45,439 nt of DNA from Gammaproteobacteria bacterium (GTDB lineage Bacteria; Pseudomonadota; Gammaproteobacteria; Eutrophobiales; Eutrophobiaceae), in NCBI GenBank assembly GCA_021773245.1, contig JAJFKK010000165.1, positions 1-45,439 of the forward strand, given 5' to 3'. The stretch's first letter is position 1. The number at the start of each line of letters is the position of its first letter. The notes under the pieces are model-generated. The model was not told where the DNA came from and did not search any database. It saw only the letters and a list, made by a program, of their open reading frames with translations. Position numbers and translations under genes: made by a program. Below are positions 1-11,500 of this stretch, one piece after another.

Positions 1-1
1 A

Positions 2-157
2 AAATTATCTAATAAAGAAAAAGAGATTAATAATAAATCACAGGCAATTGAATTAATGGTAAAAAAACCAACGATTATTAAACGCCCTGTTTTAGATGCG
101 AATAAAAAATTCTTTGTTGGCTTTAGTGATGAGAGTTACAAATCAATTAAATTTTAA
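2..157 (+). CDS. ArsC/Spx-family reductase-like protein, C-terminal fragment
   Basis: Only the last 51 codons are inside the window; the start lies upstream. The frame reads ...IELMVKKPTIIKRPVLDA then FFVGFSDESY before the TAA stop. This 'L-M-x-x-P-x-I-I-K-R-P-V-L' block followed by 'VGF-x-x-x-x-Y' is the usual C-terminus of the arsenate reductase/Spx/YffB thioredoxin-fold family. The N-terminal CxxC or CxxS active site cannot be seen, so arsenate reductase activity cannot be claimed; YffB-type proteins of this family are mostly uncharacterised. The next gene is on the opposite strand and converges with it. Confidence 0.75.
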   Translation, partial: KLSNKEKEINNKSQAIELMVKKPTIIKRPVLDANKKFFVGFSDESYKSIKF

Positions 158-211
158 TCATAGCTTCATACTGAACACAGGTGTTAACGTTTGTGCTAAA
201 GAGGCATCGTT

Positions 212-616
212 TTATACCAACCCATCCTTACAGAGGTTCATATAAATTCTTTTTGATTCAAACCATAGAATAGCCTCTTCAATGTTATGTACAATCTTAT
301 TCTCAAAATCATCTTCCCTCGATATGATTTCCCACAGTGTAGACTTTGCAACAATATCAGCAGTTGGAGCCACAACGCAGGCAAATTGTATTTTTTCTTT
401 TTTAGCATTTCGATCCATATCTGCAAGACGACGCATAGCTTCATGTGAGACATCAAACTCCACTACTTCGGACAAGTCTAACAATTGAAACTGAAGCCCT
501 TCATCATATTTATGAGAATAGAGATCCTTGTTAGCTTTAATTAGATCCTTTTCAGTTATAACGCCACTATGCCAAACAATCACACCATTGGGTTTATATT
601 CACAGATGATAGACAA
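212..616 (-). CDS. STAS/SpoIIAA-like small cytoplasmic protein
   Basis: A 134-residue protein with no signal peptide or membrane segment. The N-terminal beta-hairpin (CEYKPNGVIVWHSGVIT), the central 'LLDLSEVVEFDVSHEAMRRLADMD' type strand-helix pattern and the alternating helices resemble the SpoIIAA/STAS-like fold found in single-domain gammaproteobacterial proteins. No phosphorylatable Ser of a classical anti-sigma antagonist is evident, so partner and role are unknown. It converges with the ArsC-like gene. The fold assignment is inference from pattern only. Confidence 0.6.
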   Translation of the reverse strand: MSIICEYKPNGVIVWHSGVITEKDLIKANKDLYSHKYDEGLQFQLLDLSEVVEFDVSHEAMRRLADMDRNAKKEKIQFACVVAPTADIVAKSTLWEIISREDDFENKIVHNIEEAILWFESKRIYMNLCKDGLV

Positions 617-762
617 TTTATTACTCTCAATTAAAGAACCAATCTAATAGCTATTATAGTACCTGAGGCTTGATTTAAATATTAATCTCTTTATGAGACT
701 TTTAGCAAAGATTAAGCGAATGAAGCTTTCGCTATGGGTTGGATAGAGTCATCAATCAATAC

Positions 763-1677
763 CTAACTTCCTAATCCTTTCAGCATCTCCACAGAAGGGG
801 CAAAGAAATAAGCGCCACTCTTTGCTGTTGTGTAATTCATTAAGTGATCATGCTTTCCATCACTACTGGTGCCGAACATATTAGACAGCATTTTTTCCAG
901 AATTGTGTTGTCTTTGCTATATGCAAGAAAAAACAAACCTGCTTCTCCTGAAGCCTGTCCATAAGGCAAACTATGACGAACGATTTCAAGTTCTTCACCG
1001 TCTTCTTCTATCACTACCCTGCTGACATGCGAAGTCTCCGGCATTACATCATCATCGAGTTCTACACTGTCTGGTTTAGTACGACCAATAATTTTTTCCT
1101 GTTCATCATCTGCCACCGTCTGCCATTTTGGTAAGTTATGCACATAACGTTGTGCTAACACATAACTACCGCTATTAAACTCTGGCTCATCATTTATTAA
1201 TGCTACTTCGGCGCGTTCTTCACCTTCAGGATTTTCAGTGCCATCAATAAAACCAGTCAGATCACGATCATCCAGATAATGAAAACCATCGACTTCATCA
1301 AGCACTTTGATATTTCCCTGAATAGGCTTGATAAACTCACTCGCCAAGACATAAGTCATGTCCTTTCTATCAGAATGGACATGTAGGAATATATCGCCAC
1401 CCGTAGCCGGTGCTGAGATATCGCCATCACCCAGTGTCGTGAATGATTTAAGTCTTTCTGGTTTACTACTTGGATGGATGCTATCCCAATACTCAGCACC
1501 AAATGCCAGACTTGCAAACAGGCTGTCTACCTTAGTCTGCTTTTTTATTGTTTCGATTAATGTCGGTAATGCGGCACATTGCTTGATAAGTTCTTCCGAA
1601 TTATTAGTCACTTTTATAACCATATATAAGGCATGTTGTGAGGCTTCAGGTAATATTGCTGACTGTGGCGTACTCAT
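763..1677 (-). CDS. Dyp-type heme peroxidase (YfeX/EfeB-like, cytoplasmic type)
   Basis: A 304-residue dye-decolourising peroxidase: a heme protein that reduces H2O2 while oxidising organic substrates. The family GxxDG motif is present as GFIDGTENP (about residue 143), with the distal catalytic Asp. The likely proximal heme ligand is the His in ETSHVSRVV (about 218). Length fits the short class without a Tat signal, and no signal peptide is present, so the protein should be cytoplasmic, like YfeX. It is transcribed divergently from recQ. The physiological substrate is not predictable. Confidence 0.92.
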   Translation of the reverse strand: MSTPQSAILPEASQHALYMVIKVTNNSEELIKQCAALPTLIETIKKQTKVDSLFASLAFGAEYWDSIHPSSKPERLKSFTTLGDGDISAPATGGDIFLHVHSDRKDMTYVLASEFIKPIQGNIKVLDEVDGFHYLDDRDLTGFIDGTENPEGEERAEVALINDEPEFNSGSYVLAQRYVHNLPKWQTVADDEQEKIIGRTKPDSVELDDDVMPETSHVSRVVIEEDGEELEIVRHSLPYGQASGEAGLFFLAYSKDNTILEKMLSNMFGTSSDGKHDHLMNYTTAKSGAYFFAPSVEMLKGLGS

Positions 1678-1825
1678 TGGTGTTTATTCCCTATTAATTT
1701 CTTAATAATTTTTTAAAACTAGCTGACACTATAACAATATTTTTCTTTTTGCTTAAGACTACTTTAAGCTATTCGAATTATTTGCTCAGTATATAGTACA
1801 ATTCAGCCTTGATTAACGCAGAATC

Positions 1826-1846
1826 ATTACTGACGTCTCCAGTAAT
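1826..1846. repeat. Inverted repeat in the recQ leader
   Basis: ATTACTG and CAGTAAT form a perfect 7-bp inverted repeat around a 7-nt spacer, ending about 28 bp before the recQ start in the dyp/recQ divergent spacer. It could be an operator or a leader hairpin. No T-run follows, so it is not a typical terminator. Confidence 0.4.
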
Positions 1847-1873
1847 AATTAACGTCAAAGGACGACCTCTCAA

Positions 1874-3988
1874 TTGAAACACGCACAAACAATTCTAAAA
1901 TCTACTTTTGGGTATGATCAGTTCCGCCATTCCCAGCAGGAAATAATTCAGGAATTACTGGATGGCAATGATGCGCTTGTTTTAATGCCGACGGGTGGCG
2001 GCAAGTCATTGTGTTACCAAATTCCGGCGTTGGTACGCGAAGGCACGGCTATTGTTGTTTCACCGTTGATTGCGTTGATGCAGGATCAAGTTGATGCCTT
2101 AATTCAATTAGGAGTTAAAGCGGCGTTTTTGAATTCCAGTATGAATCATGATGAAGCGAATAACATTGAACAACAGTTACTCAATGATGAACTTGATATT
2201 GTATATGTCGCACCGGAAAGATTATTAACGAATTACATGCTGGCATTACTGGATCGATGTCAGATCTCTTTATTCGCCATTGATGAAGCACATTGCGTTT
2301 CTCAATGGGGGCATGATTTTCGTCCTGAATATCAACGACTGACGGTACTGCATGAACGTTATCCTAACGTTCCTCGAATTGCATTAACTGCAACTGCAGA
2401 TCAACGAACTCGCGATGAAATTATTTCCCAATTACAACTTGAAAAAGCGAATGTTTTTATTAATAGTTTTGATAGACCTAATATTCACTACTCGATATCA
2501 GAGGGAAACAACCCAAAACAGCGGCTATGGAAATTCCTTGAAAAATATCACCCCAATGATGCCGGTATTGTTTATTGTCTCTCACGTAAAAAAGTAGAAG
2601 CGATTGCCGAATGGTTATCTGATCAAGGTCGAATAGCATTACCTTATCATGCTGGTTTGCCTGCAGAAGTACGACAACAAAACCAGCAACGTTTTTTGCG
2701 CGAAGACGGCGTTATTATTGTTGCAACGATTGCCTTTGGTATGGGTATTGATAAACCGGATGTACGTTTTGTTGCGCATTTAAACTTACCGAAAAGTATC
2801 GAAGCTTATTATCAGGAAACTGGACGCGCCGGACGCGATGGAGAACCGGCTAATGCCTGGATGGCGTATGGTCTACAGGATGTCATCACGCTTCGACAGT
2901 TTATGCAGAACTCAAATGCGAATGAAGTATATAAACGTGTAGAACATCATAAATTAGAATCCATGCTTGGTTTATGTGAACTCATTACCTGTCGTCGTCA
3001 CACCTTACTCGCTTATTTTGATGAAACAATAACTGAACGCTGTGATGCTTGCGACAATTGTCAAAGCCCTCCTGAAAAATGGGATGGGTCTGAAGCAGCA
3101 CAAAAAGCCTTGTCTTCCATTTATCGTACCGAACAGCGTTTTGGTGTGAATTACATTATCGATATTCTTATTGGAAAAAAAGATGAACGAATCCAACGCA
3201 ATGGCCATGACAAAATTAGTACATTCTCTATTGGCCAAGACTTATCCACAACAGAATGGCGCAGCGTTTTTAGACAATTAATTGCATTGGGATTTATAGA
3301 TATTGATATCGAACGTCACGGCGCGTTACGACTCACTGAAAAATGCCGTCCGGTATTACGTGGCGAGCAACAACTTGAACTAAGAAAACTTTCTATTGAA
3401 GAAAAAGCGACTAAGGAAAAGAAACAAAAATCGACTGTACGTCCACAAGATGAAGAACTATGGGAAGCGTTACGTTCTCTGCGCATGGAAATAGCAAGCG
3501 AATCTGGCGTACCGCCTTATGTTATTTTTCATGATACTACTCTACAAGAGATGATTAAGAAACGACCGCAATCATTGAGTGAGTTAAATCGTATTTCTGG
3601 TGTCGGCGAACAAAAATTAAAACGTTACGGCAAACAATTCCTTAACGAAATTAACAAATATCCTCTTCCTGCTTTGCTCGATAATAATTTGAGTTCAACG
3701 ATTAATGAAACATTGATGCTTTATCAACAAGGCGTACCTATAGAAAAAATTGCAGAACAACGTGATATAAAAGTAAGTACCGTTTATTCGCATCTTGCAG
3801 ATGCAATTGAAGTCGGTTTACTTGATGTCCATGATGTTGTCGATCTCGACGAAAGTGAATACAACGAGATTGTCTATACTATTGAATCGTTGGAAGATGA
3901 TGAAAAAGGTCGAATTAAACCTATTTATGAAGCTTTAGATGAAGAATATGATTATGGTGTAATTAAATGTGTACAAGCATCAATTTAA
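1874..3988 (+). CDS. recQ: ATP-dependent 3'-5' DNA helicase RecQ
   Basis: A 704-residue SF2 helicase acting in recombination and fork repair. Walker A is MPTGGGKS (ending at residue 45). The DEAH box is in [18 protein letters not shown]. Motif VI is [13 protein letters not shown]. The zinc-binding cysteines are in the [10 protein letters not shown]...CDACDNC segment (about 370-395), followed by a winged-helix RQC region and an HRDC domain (about 520-595, with [16 protein letters not shown]). About 100 further residues form a helix-turn-helix-like C-terminus ([20 protein letters not shown]), longer than E. coli RecQ (609 aa). Translation probably starts at TTG 1874, supported by AAAGGA about 9 nt upstream; no ATG lies near the conserved N-terminus. 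Confidence 0.97.
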   Translation: MKHAQTILKSTFGYDQFRHSQQEIIQELLDGNDALVLMPTGGGKSLCYQIPALVREGTAIVVSPLIALMQDQVDALIQLGVKAAFLNSSMNHDEANNIEQQLLNDELDIVYVAPERLLTNYMLALLDRCQISLFAIDEAHCVSQWGHDFRPEYQRLTVLHERYPNVPRIALTATADQRTRDEIISQLQLEKANVFINSFDRPNIHYSISEGNNPKQRLWKFLEKYHPNDAGIVYCLSRKKVEAIAEWLSDQGRIALPYHAGLPAEVRQQNQQRFLREDGVIIVATIAFGMGIDKPDVRFVAHLNLPKSIEAYYQETGRAGRDGEPANAWMAYGLQDVITLRQFMQNSNANEVYKRVEHHKLESMLGLCELITCRRHTLLAYFDETITERCDACDNCQSPPEKWDGSEAAQKALSSIYRTEQRFGVNYIIDILIGKKDERIQRNGHDKISTFSIGQDLSTTEWRSVFRQLIALGFIDIDIERHGALRLTEKCRPVLRGEQQLELRKLSIEEKATKEKKQKSTVRPQDEELWEALRSLRMEIASESGVPPYVIFHDTTLQEMIKKRPQSLSELNRISGVGEQKLKRYGKQFLNEINKYPLPALLDNNLSSTINETLMLYQQGVPIEKIAEQRDIKVSTVYSHLADAIEVGLLDVHDVVDLDESEYNEIVYTIESLEDDEKGRIKPIYEALDEEYDYGVIKCVQASI

Positions 3989-3998
3989 AAACATCGCT

Positions 3999-5345
3999 TT
4001 AAAGTTGAGAAACGACTTCACCAACTTTTTCAACGAGTTGGTCAACTAACATCTCAACCTGAATTTCGTTTTCACCTTCAACCATTACTCTGACTAAGGG
4101 TTCTGTACCGGAAGGTCTCAATACTACTCGACCTGAATTGCCAAGTGTATTTTCCACGTCCTTGATTGCGTTATTAATATCATCGTTAGAAGTAATATCA
4201 ATTTGCTTTTGAAGTTTTACATTTTTCATTATTTGCGGAAACTTTGTGATACCGCCAACAAGCTCTGACAATTTTTTACCTGTTATAGCAACTTCTTCTA
4301 ATACTTGAAGTGCTGCAATAATGCCGTCACCTGTTGTCGTTAAGCCAAGATTAATAATATGACCGGATGTCTCACCACCCAAGATTAGTTTTTCTTTACG
4401 CAATAAATCCATAACATAACGATCTCCGACAGATGATCGCAAGAAATTCAAATCTAACGCTTTAATCGCATGTTCCAATCCAAGATTACTCATCACTGTG
4501 CCGACAACGGCTCCATTTAATTTTTTCATTTCTAATTGTGCGATCACATAAAGTATGTCATCACCATCAAGTAAACGACCTTGATGATCAACCATGATTA
4601 ATCGATCACCATCACCATCTAGAGCGATACCTAAATCAGCACGTGATTCTTTAACTAATTTTTGTAGACCTTCAGGAGAAGTTGCGCCACATTCATCATT
4701 AATATTTAAACCATCTGGCGTAGCGGCATACGTAATCACTTCTGCGCCTAACTCTTCAAAAACTTTTGGTGCGATGTGATAGGTCGCACCGTTTGCACAA
4801 TCAACAACTATTCTTAGTCCGTTAAAATCAACATTGTTTTCTACTTTAGATTTACAAAACTCGATATAGCGACGTGGCGCATCTGTGATACGTCGCGCCT
4901 TACCAAGATGCCGTGAATGAACAGTTTGCATTGGTAAATTTAATTCATATTCGATTTCATGTTCAATTTGATCGGGTAATTTAGTGCCATCTCCTGAAAA
5001 GAATTTAATGCCGTTATCATAAAAAGGATTATGTGATGCGCTAATAACGATACCGGCTTGTGCTCGTGTGCTTTTCGTTAAGTATGCTATGCCTGGTGTT
5101 GGCATTGGTCCTAATAAACGAATATCAACACCTGCTGCCGACAATCCTGCTTCCAAAGCTGATTCAAACATATAACCGGAGATACGTGTGTCTTTTCCAA
5201 CCAAAACAGGTCCGTTTCCTTTTTTCGCGAGAACACGTCCTGCTGCCCAACCCAATTTCATAATAAACTCAGGCGTGATGACTCCTTCGCCGACAATGCC
5301 ACGAATGCCATCAGTACCGAAGTATTGTCTGGTTTTGCTATTAAT
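3999..5345 (-). CDS. glmM: Phosphoglucosamine mutase GlmM, non-canonical ATT start proposed
   Basis: Converts glucosamine-6-phosphate to glucosamine-1-phosphate for UDP-GlcNAc, peptidoglycan and LPS synthesis. The phosphoserine loop is [12 protein letters not shown], the metal loop is DGDGDR and the phosphate-binding loop is RPSGTEP. The first in-frame ATG (5261) falls 28 codons too late: upstream codons in the same frame encode [17 protein letters not shown], the family N-terminus. No ATG, GTG or TTG exists between that block and the upstream TGA (5352-5354). The ATT at 5343-5345 gives 448 residues (E. coli 445). A GTG in another frame (5353-5355 region) would need a 1-nt frameshift. Function is certain; the start is inferred. 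folP, usually between ftsH and glmM, is absent here. Confidence 0.93.
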   Translation of the reverse strand: MNSKTRQYFGTDGIRGIVGEGVITPEFIMKLGWAAGRVLAKKGNGPVLVGKDTRISGYMFESALEAGLSAAGVDIRLLGPMPTPGIAYLTKSTRAQAGIVISASHNPFYDNGIKFFSGDGTKLPDQIEHEIEYELNLPMQTVHSRHLGKARRITDAPRRYIEFCKSKVENNVDFNGLRIVVDCANGATYHIAPKVFEELGAEVITYAATPDGLNINDECGATSPEGLQKLVKESRADLGIALDGDGDRLIMVDHQGRLLDGDDILYVIAQLEMKKLNGAVVGTVMSNLGLEHAIKALDLNFLRSSVGDRYVMDLLRKEKLILGGETSGHIINLGLTTTGDGIIAALQVLEEVAITGKKLSELVGGITKFPQIMKNVKLQKQIDITSNDDINNAIKDVENTLGNSGRVVLRPSGTEPLVRVMVEGENEIQVEMLVDQLVEKVGEVVSQL

Positions 5346-5398
5346 CGTTATTCACTTAATGGTTTGGTTATAGATAGGACTATTGTGCGGATTATAAT

Positions 5399-5433
5399 TA
5401 AACCTGTGAAGTATTTTTTACTTCACAGGTTTA
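5399..5433. terminator. Strong hairpin between ftsH and glmM
   Basis: A 13-bp perfect inverted repeat (core AACCTGTGAAG / CTTCACAGGTT, 9-nt AT-only loop) lies just downstream of the ftsH stop and upstream of glmM. No clean T-run follows on the minus strand, so it is more likely a partial terminator, RNA processing or stability element than a strong intrinsic terminator. A TATAAT-like box lies just after it, towards glmM. Confidence 0.5.
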
Positions 5434-5441
5434 TTAACTAT

Positions 5442-7391
5442 TTAAGCTGGTTTAGCTGGAGGCTCGTTTGAAGGCGCATCATCATCTTTTTTTGATTCAG
5501 TTTTTGCCTTTTTTGTACGAGTCTTTCTTTTCTTCTTAACTGGCGTTCCATCATTATCATTATCATCCCAGCCAGATGGCGGACGAGGTTCCTTACCGTC
5601 CATGATATCGTCTATTTGTTTTATATCGATAGTTTCGTATTTTATTAGAGCTTCAGCCATTGTGTGTAACTTTTCTAGATTCTCTTTTAAAATTTTCTCT
5701 GATCGTTCGTAATTTCTGTCAATAATGCTACGAATTTCACCATCGATAGTATGAGCTGTCTCATCTGATACGCCTTTATGTTGTGTAACAGAGTGTCCAA
5801 GAAAAACTTCGCCATCATCTTCGCTGTAAGTTAATGGACCTAATTTTTCAGATAAACCCCATTTTGTCACCATGCTTCTCGCCAGTTGAGTTGCACGTTC
5901 GATATCATTACTGGCACCAGTTGTAACTTTGTCTTTTCCGAAAATTAATTCTTCAGCAATACGTCCGCCGTATAAACTGGAAAGCTGGCTTTCTAGAAGT
6001 TCTTTGCTATAACTTAAACGATCTTCTTCTGGCAAAAACATAGTAACGCCTAATGCCCTGCCGCGAGGAATGATAGAGACCTTATAAACAGGATCATGTG
6101 AAGGCACTAAACGACCAACAATAGCATGACCTGCTTCATGATAAGCCGTAAGTTTCTTTTCTTCTTCACCCATTACCATTGAGCGTCTTTCTGCACCCAT
6201 CATAATTTTGTCTTTGGCACGTTCGAACTCTTCCATATCGACCAATTTTTTATTGGCACGAGCAGCAAACAACGCAGCTTCGTTAACTAAATTAGCTAGA
6301 TCAGCACCTGAAAATCCTGGGGTACCACGTCCGATTATGCTTGCCTTAACATCATCACCTAAAGGCACCTTACGCATGTGTACTTTAAGGATTTGTTCGC
6401 GACCACGGATATCCGGTAATGGCACAACAACTTGACGATCAAAACGACCGGGCCTCAATAAAGCAGGATCTAATACATCAGGTCGGTTTGTTGCAGCGAT
6501 AACAATCACGCCTTCATTGCCTTCGAAACCATCCATTTCAACGAGTAACTGATTTAATGTTTGTTCACGCTCATCATGACCGCCACCCAATCCTGCACCA
6601 CGATGTCGACCGACCGCGTCAATTTCATCGATAAATATAATACAAGGTGCATGCTTTTTAGCTTCTTCAAACATATCTCGAACACGAGATGCACCAACAC
6701 CAACAAACATTTCAACAAAATCTGAACCTGAAATAGTAAAGAAAGGCACTTTCGCTTCGCCAGCTATTGCCTTCGCTAATAAGGTTTTACCTGTACCTGG
6801 AGAACCGACCATTAAAACACCAGAAGGAATCTTTCCTCCCAGTTTCTGAAATTTACCAGGGTCTCTTAGAAATTCGACTAACTCACCCACTTCTTCTTTG
6901 GCTTCTTCGACACCAGCAACATCACTAAACGTGATCTTGATCTGATCTTCTCCCAACAAACGAGCACGGCTTTTACCAAATGACATTGCTCCGCGTCCAC
7001 CGCCACCTCCTTGCATCTGGCGCATAAAATAGATCCAAACACCAAGCAACAACAGTATTGGGAACCATGAAATTAAAGCATGTGCCCAAAATGAATTCCC
7101 GTTTGGTTCCAAGCCCTCAATCTCAACATTATTTTCCAATAGCGTACCAATCAGAGCATCATTGCTGGTTTCAGGGCTATATGTTTTGAATGGTTTATCA
7201 TTTGAGTACCGGCCTGTGATTGAACTGCCTTCAATACCGACTTTGGTAATTTGTCCTGATTTTACTTCAGAAATAAACTTGGAATAGCTTACTTTTCCTG
7301 ACATTGCTGAATTATCAAAATTATTGAATACCATCATTAGAACCAGAGCGATAATCACCCATAGAACCAAATTTTTTGCCATATCGTTCAA
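5442..7391 (-). CDS. ftsH: ATP-dependent zinc metalloprotease FtsH
   Basis: A 649-residue membrane-anchored AAA+ protease that degrades misfolded membrane proteins and regulators such as LpxC and sigma-32 in E. coli. Two membrane segments flank a periplasmic domain (about 8-25 and 107-125). Walker A is GSPGTGKT, Walker [11 protein letters not shown], the second region of homology [19 protein letters not shown] and the zinc site AYHEAGHAI. The C-terminal tail is unusually lysine-rich and acidic. GAGG about 9 nt upstream favours the TTG at 7391 (MNDMAKN); ATG at 7382 (MAKN, like E. coli) is the alternative. rlmE lies 35 bp upstream on the same strand, as in E. coli. Confidence 0.98.
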   Translation of the reverse strand: MNDMAKNLVLWVIIALVLMMVFNNFDNSAMSGKVSYSKFISEVKSGQITKVGIEGSSITGRYSNDKPFKTYSPETSNDALIGTLLENNVEIEGLEPNGNSFWAHALISWFPILLLLGVWIYFMRQMQGGGGGRGAMSFGKSRARLLGEDQIKITFSDVAGVEEAKEEVGELVEFLRDPGKFQKLGGKIPSGVLMVGSPGTGKTLLAKAIAGEAKVPFFTISGSDFVEMFVGVGASRVRDMFEEAKKHAPCIIFIDEIDAVGRHRGAGLGGGHDEREQTLNQLLVEMDGFEGNEGVIVIAATNRPDVLDPALLRPGRFDRQVVVPLPDIRGREQILKVHMRKVPLGDDVKASIIGRGTPGFSGADLANLVNEAALFAARANKKLVDMEEFERAKDKIMMGAERRSMVMGEEEKKLTAYHEAGHAIVGRLVPSHDPVYKVSIIPRGRALGVTMFLPEEDRLSYSKELLESQLSSLYGGRIAEELIFGKDKVTTGASNDIERATQLARSMVTKWGLSEKLGPLTYSEDDGEVFLGHSVTQHKGVSDETAHTIDGEIRSIIDRNYERSEKILKENLEKLHTMAEALIKYETIDIKQIDDIMDGKEPRPPSGWDDNDNDGTPVKKKRKTRTKKAKTESKKDDDAPSNEPPAKPA

Positions 7392-7426
7392 ATCAATAAA
7401 CCTCGTTTAATATGTTCTGTTTAATA

Positions 7427-8047
7427 CTATAACTTATATGACCGGGCTAAAATATAAAATTCCCGCGACTTATCACGTGATGCACCTGGTTTTCGAGTCA
7501 TTACCTTGCCAAAACGTTCCCTTAATAATTGCCTATATTCGCTTGTTCCAGCACCTTCAAAGAGCTTAATAAGCAAATCACCTCCGGGTTTTAGCGCCTG
7601 GTGGCAAAAATCATAAATTAATTCTGCCATACCCATACTGCGTGCCTGATCAGACACTCTGATACCACTTAAATTGGGGGCCATATCCGAAATTACAAGG
7701 TCTGCCCCTTGTGTACCAATTTGTTCCAAAAATGCGTTTTCTACTGTTTCGTCAGTAAAATCTCCCTGCATAAATAAAACACCATTAATGGGTTCCATAG
7801 GAAGTATATCGACCGCTACGACCCTACCATTAGCTCCAATCCGTTCACTAGCGTATTGCGACCAGCTACCCGGTGCTGAACCTAAATCTACAACACAAGT
7901 GTTCGGTTTAATTAATTTATCTTTTTGATCAATTTCCTGGAGCTTATAAACAGCTCGAGATCGATAATGTGATTCACGAGCCTGTTTAACGTACGGATCT
8001 TTATTTTGTATTTGAAGCCATTCTTTGCTGGGCTTTTTTTTAGACAT
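7427..8047 (-). CDS. rlmE: 23S rRNA 2'-O-methyltransferase RlmE (FtsJ/RrmJ)
   Basis: A 206-residue SAM-dependent methyltransferase that modifies U2552 in the ribosomal A loop at a late stage of 50S assembly. The SAM motif is VVDLGSAPGSWSQY, and the K-D-K-E catalytic tetrad is represented by the Lys in SRAVYKLQEI, Asp in LVISDMAPN, Lys in LLIKLFEG and Glu in SREFYILA. It is followed by ftsH on the same strand, matching the enterobacterial rlmE-ftsH pair. Confidence 0.97.
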   Translation of the reverse strand: MSKKKPSKEWLQIQNKDPYVKQARESHYRSRAVYKLQEIDQKDKLIKPNTCVVDLGSAPGSWSQYASERIGANGRVVAVDILPMEPINGVLFMQGDFTDETVENAFLEQIGTQGADLVISDMAPNLSGIRVSDQARSMGMAELIYDFCHQALKPGGDLLIKLFEGAGTSEYRQLLRERFGKVMTRKPGASRDKSREFYILARSYKL

Positions 8048-8093
8048 TGTTAAATGTGGAGCATTAAGATTGGTAAGTTTCTAACGCTACACT

Positions 8094-8567
8094 TTATATA
8101 TATTGAATTTTTAGAATTTCATACTCAATAATGCCACTTGGTGCATTAACATCAGCAGAATCACCTTCTTCTTTACCTATTAATGCGCGCGCAATAGGTG
8201 AAGTAACGGAAATTAATCCTTCATTAATATTCGCCTCTTCTTCTCCAACAATTTGATAAGTCACTTCGGCATCCGTTTCAACATTTAATAAATCAACTGT
8301 GGCACCAAAGACAATTCGTCCACCTGCATCAAGTGCTGTTACATCAATAATTTGTGCTTCGGCTAATGCTGAATCAATGTGATTAATACGACCTTCAGCA
8401 AAACTCTGTTGTTCTCGTGCTGCATGGTATTCAGCATTTTCGCTTAAATCACCATGTGCTCTCGCCTCAGCAATTGCTTTAGTAATTCTTGGTCGATCCA
8501 CTGACTTGAGCTGTTTCAATTCCGCTTTCAACTTTTCTGCGCCTTTAGTTGTCATTGGGTGGCTCAT
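8094..8567 (-). CDS. greA: Transcription elongation factor GreA
   Basis: A 157-residue factor that enters the RNA polymerase secondary channel and stimulates cleavage of backtracked RNA. The N-terminal coiled coil carries the acidic tip in [14 protein letters not shown], and the C-terminal globular domain has [14 protein letters not shown]. The ATG overlaps the carB stop (ATGA), implying translational coupling. The car-greA operon order is also known from Pseudomonas. Confidence 0.97.
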   Translation of the reverse strand: MSHPMTTKGAEKLKAELKQLKSVDRPRITKAIAEARAHGDLSENAEYHAAREQQSFAEGRINHIDSALAEAQIIDVTALDAGGRIVFGATVDLLNVETDAEVTYQIVGEEEANINEGLISVTSPIARALIGKEEGDSADVNAPSGIIEYEILKIQYI

Positions 8568-11500
8568 GCGATCACTCCTTTATGTAATTCTTGCAAACTA
8601 TTCACACCTGTACTATCTCGTTGCTTTAATGCTTCTACAGTAGCAGTCGCTCCAGCCATAGTTGTTGTATAAAAAACTTTATGCTGTAACGCCGTTCTTC
8701 TAATTGAAAATGAATCAGCTATCGCTTTTTTACCTTCTGTTGTATTAACAATTAAATCAATAGCATCATTTTTCAACATATCAACAATATGTGGCTGTCC
8801 ATCTCTTACTTTATTAACTCTTTCACATTCAATACCAGCTTCTTTAAGCGTTTTACAAGTACCAGACGTCGCATATATTTCATAACCTAAAGCAACTAAT
8901 TCTTTGCTAACTATCACCGCTTCTTTTTTATCGATTTCTTTAACACTGATAAAAGCTTTACCTGAAACAGGGAAAGTTTCACCAGCAGCAAACTGCCCTT
9001 TAGCAAACGCTTCACCAAAGGTTTTACCAACGCCCATCACTTCCCCAGTCGACTTCATTTCCGGACCAAGTAATGGGTCGACACCTAAAAATTTAATAAA
9101 TGGGAAAACGGATTCCTTAACACAATAATAATCTGGTACCGGTACACTTGTTATACCTTGCGAAGCTAAACTGTTACCGACCATGCAATTCACCGCTATT
9201 TTTGCAATAGGAATTCCCGTTGCTTTCGAAACAAACGGTATTGTTCGTGATGCTCGTGGGTTAACTTCCAAAACATAAATTTCCCCACCTTGAATAGCAA
9301 ACTGTGTATTCATTAAACCTATTACATTCAATCCACGAGCCATCGCCCCTACTTGCTCTGCTAACTTATCCTGAATAGAAGTATCTAAACTATGTGGTGG
9401 TAGAGAACATGCTGAATCACCAGAATGCACACCGGCTTGTTCTATGTGTTCCATAATTCCGGCAATACAAACATCTTTGCCATCCGAAATTGCATCAACA
9501 TCAACTTCAATAGCATCGTTTAAAAATCGATCCAATAATACTGGAGATGAGTTTGACACTTTAACGGCATTATCCATATAGTTTCTAAGGTCGTCTTCGC
9601 CATAAACTATTTCCATAGCCCTACCGCCTAATACATAAGATGGCCTGACAACTAATGGATAACCAATTTCTTCTGCGCCTTTAACTGCTTGCTCTATATT
9701 TCTTGCTGTTCTATTCGGCGGTTGTTTTAAACCAAGCTCTTCTAATAATTTTTGGAAACGCTCTCTGTCTTCAGCCAGATCGATTGAGTCAGGGCTGGTG
9801 CCGACAATAGGGACGCCGGCACTTTCCAAAGCACGCGCGAGTTTTAAAGGTGTTTGTCCACCATATTGCACGATAACACCAAACGGTTTTTCGATATGAA
9901 TGATCTCTAAAACGTTTTCTAATGTTAACGGCTCGAAGTAAAGGCGATCGGAAGTATCATAATCAGTAGAAACGGTTTCAGGATTACAATTAACCATGAT
10001 TGTTTCATAACCCGCATCACGCATTGCAAAAGCAGCCTGCACACAACAGTAATCGAACTCGATACCTTGACCAATTCTGTTTGGTCCGCCACCAAGCACC
10101 ATAATTTTTTGTCTTTCACTTGGCGCAGCTTCGCATTCAACATCGTAACTTGAATACATATATGCTGTTGCTGATTCAAATTCAGCTGCACATGAATCAA
10201 CGCGCTTAAATACTGGTCGAATATTTTTATCGATGCGTAATTGTCTAATTTCGGATTCAGATAGGTTTACTAATTCAGCTAATCTTTCATCAGAGAACCC
10301 TTTGCGCTTTAATTGGATAAGTCGCTCTTCAGTTAATGAGGAAGCACCGTCTTTTTTAAGTTTATTTTCTTCTTCGACAAGATCATGTATCTGAACCAAA
10401 AACCAGGGATCGATAAAACTAAGATCGAAGACTTCTTCAACACTTAAGCCATGACGAAACGCATCGGCTACATACCAAAGTCGATCCGCGCGTGGAACCC
10501 TAAGTTCTCTTTCTATTTGTTCTAGAACATTTTCTGACGACACATCAACAATTTCATTAAAACCTGTGACACCCGTTTCCATGCCTCGAATTGCTTTTTG
10601 TAATGACTCCTGAAAAGTACGACCCATTGCCATGACTTCACCAACGGATTTCATTTGCGTCGTCAGACGATCATCAGCTTGTGGAAATTTTTCAAAAGTG
10701 AAGCGTGGAATTTTTGTAACAATGTAATCAATGCTTGGTTCAAATGAAGCTGGTGTTGCTCCACCTGTAATTTCATTTTCGAGTTCATCAAGTGTATAAC
10801 CGACTGCTAATTTCGCGGCGACTCTCGCTATAGGAAAACCGGTTGCCTTAGATGCTAGTGCGGATGAACGAGAAACGCGTGGATTCATTTCAATAATAAT
10901 TAACCCACCATTTTCAGGGTTAACTGCAAACTGCACATTCGAACCACCGGTATCAACCCCTATCTCACGTAACACTTTTATAGAAGCATCACGCATGATT
11001 TGATATTCCTTATCAGTCAGCGTTTGTGCCGGCGCAATTGTAATTGAATCGCCAGTATGCACACCCATGGGATCAAGATTTTCGATAGAACAAATAATGA
11101 TGCAATTATCTTTACTATCTCGCACCACTTCCATTTCATATTCTTTCCAACCCAAAACAGATTGTTCGACCAATACTTCCGACGTAGGTGAGGCTTCAAG
11201 ACCGCGTTCACAAATATCCATATACTCATCGCGGTTATAAGCTATACCACCACCGGTTCCACCTAAGGTAAATGAAGGTCGCATGATAGCGGGGAAACCA
11301 ATGATCTCCATTGCTTTCCTACCTTCTTCAATATTATGAACCATTTCTGATTTCGGCATATTTAAACCGATCTTGTTCATCGCTTCCCTGAACAATTCAC
11401 GATCTTCAGCTTTATTAATGGCTTCTTTTGATGCACCGACCATTTCTACGCCATATTTTTCAAGTACGCCGTGCTTATCTAAATCAAGCGCACAGTTTAG

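Noticed and set aside
715-737. Hairpin AGCGAA...TTCGCT as a terminator upstream of the STAS-like gene
   Set aside because: Only 6 bp of stem and no T-run on either strand.
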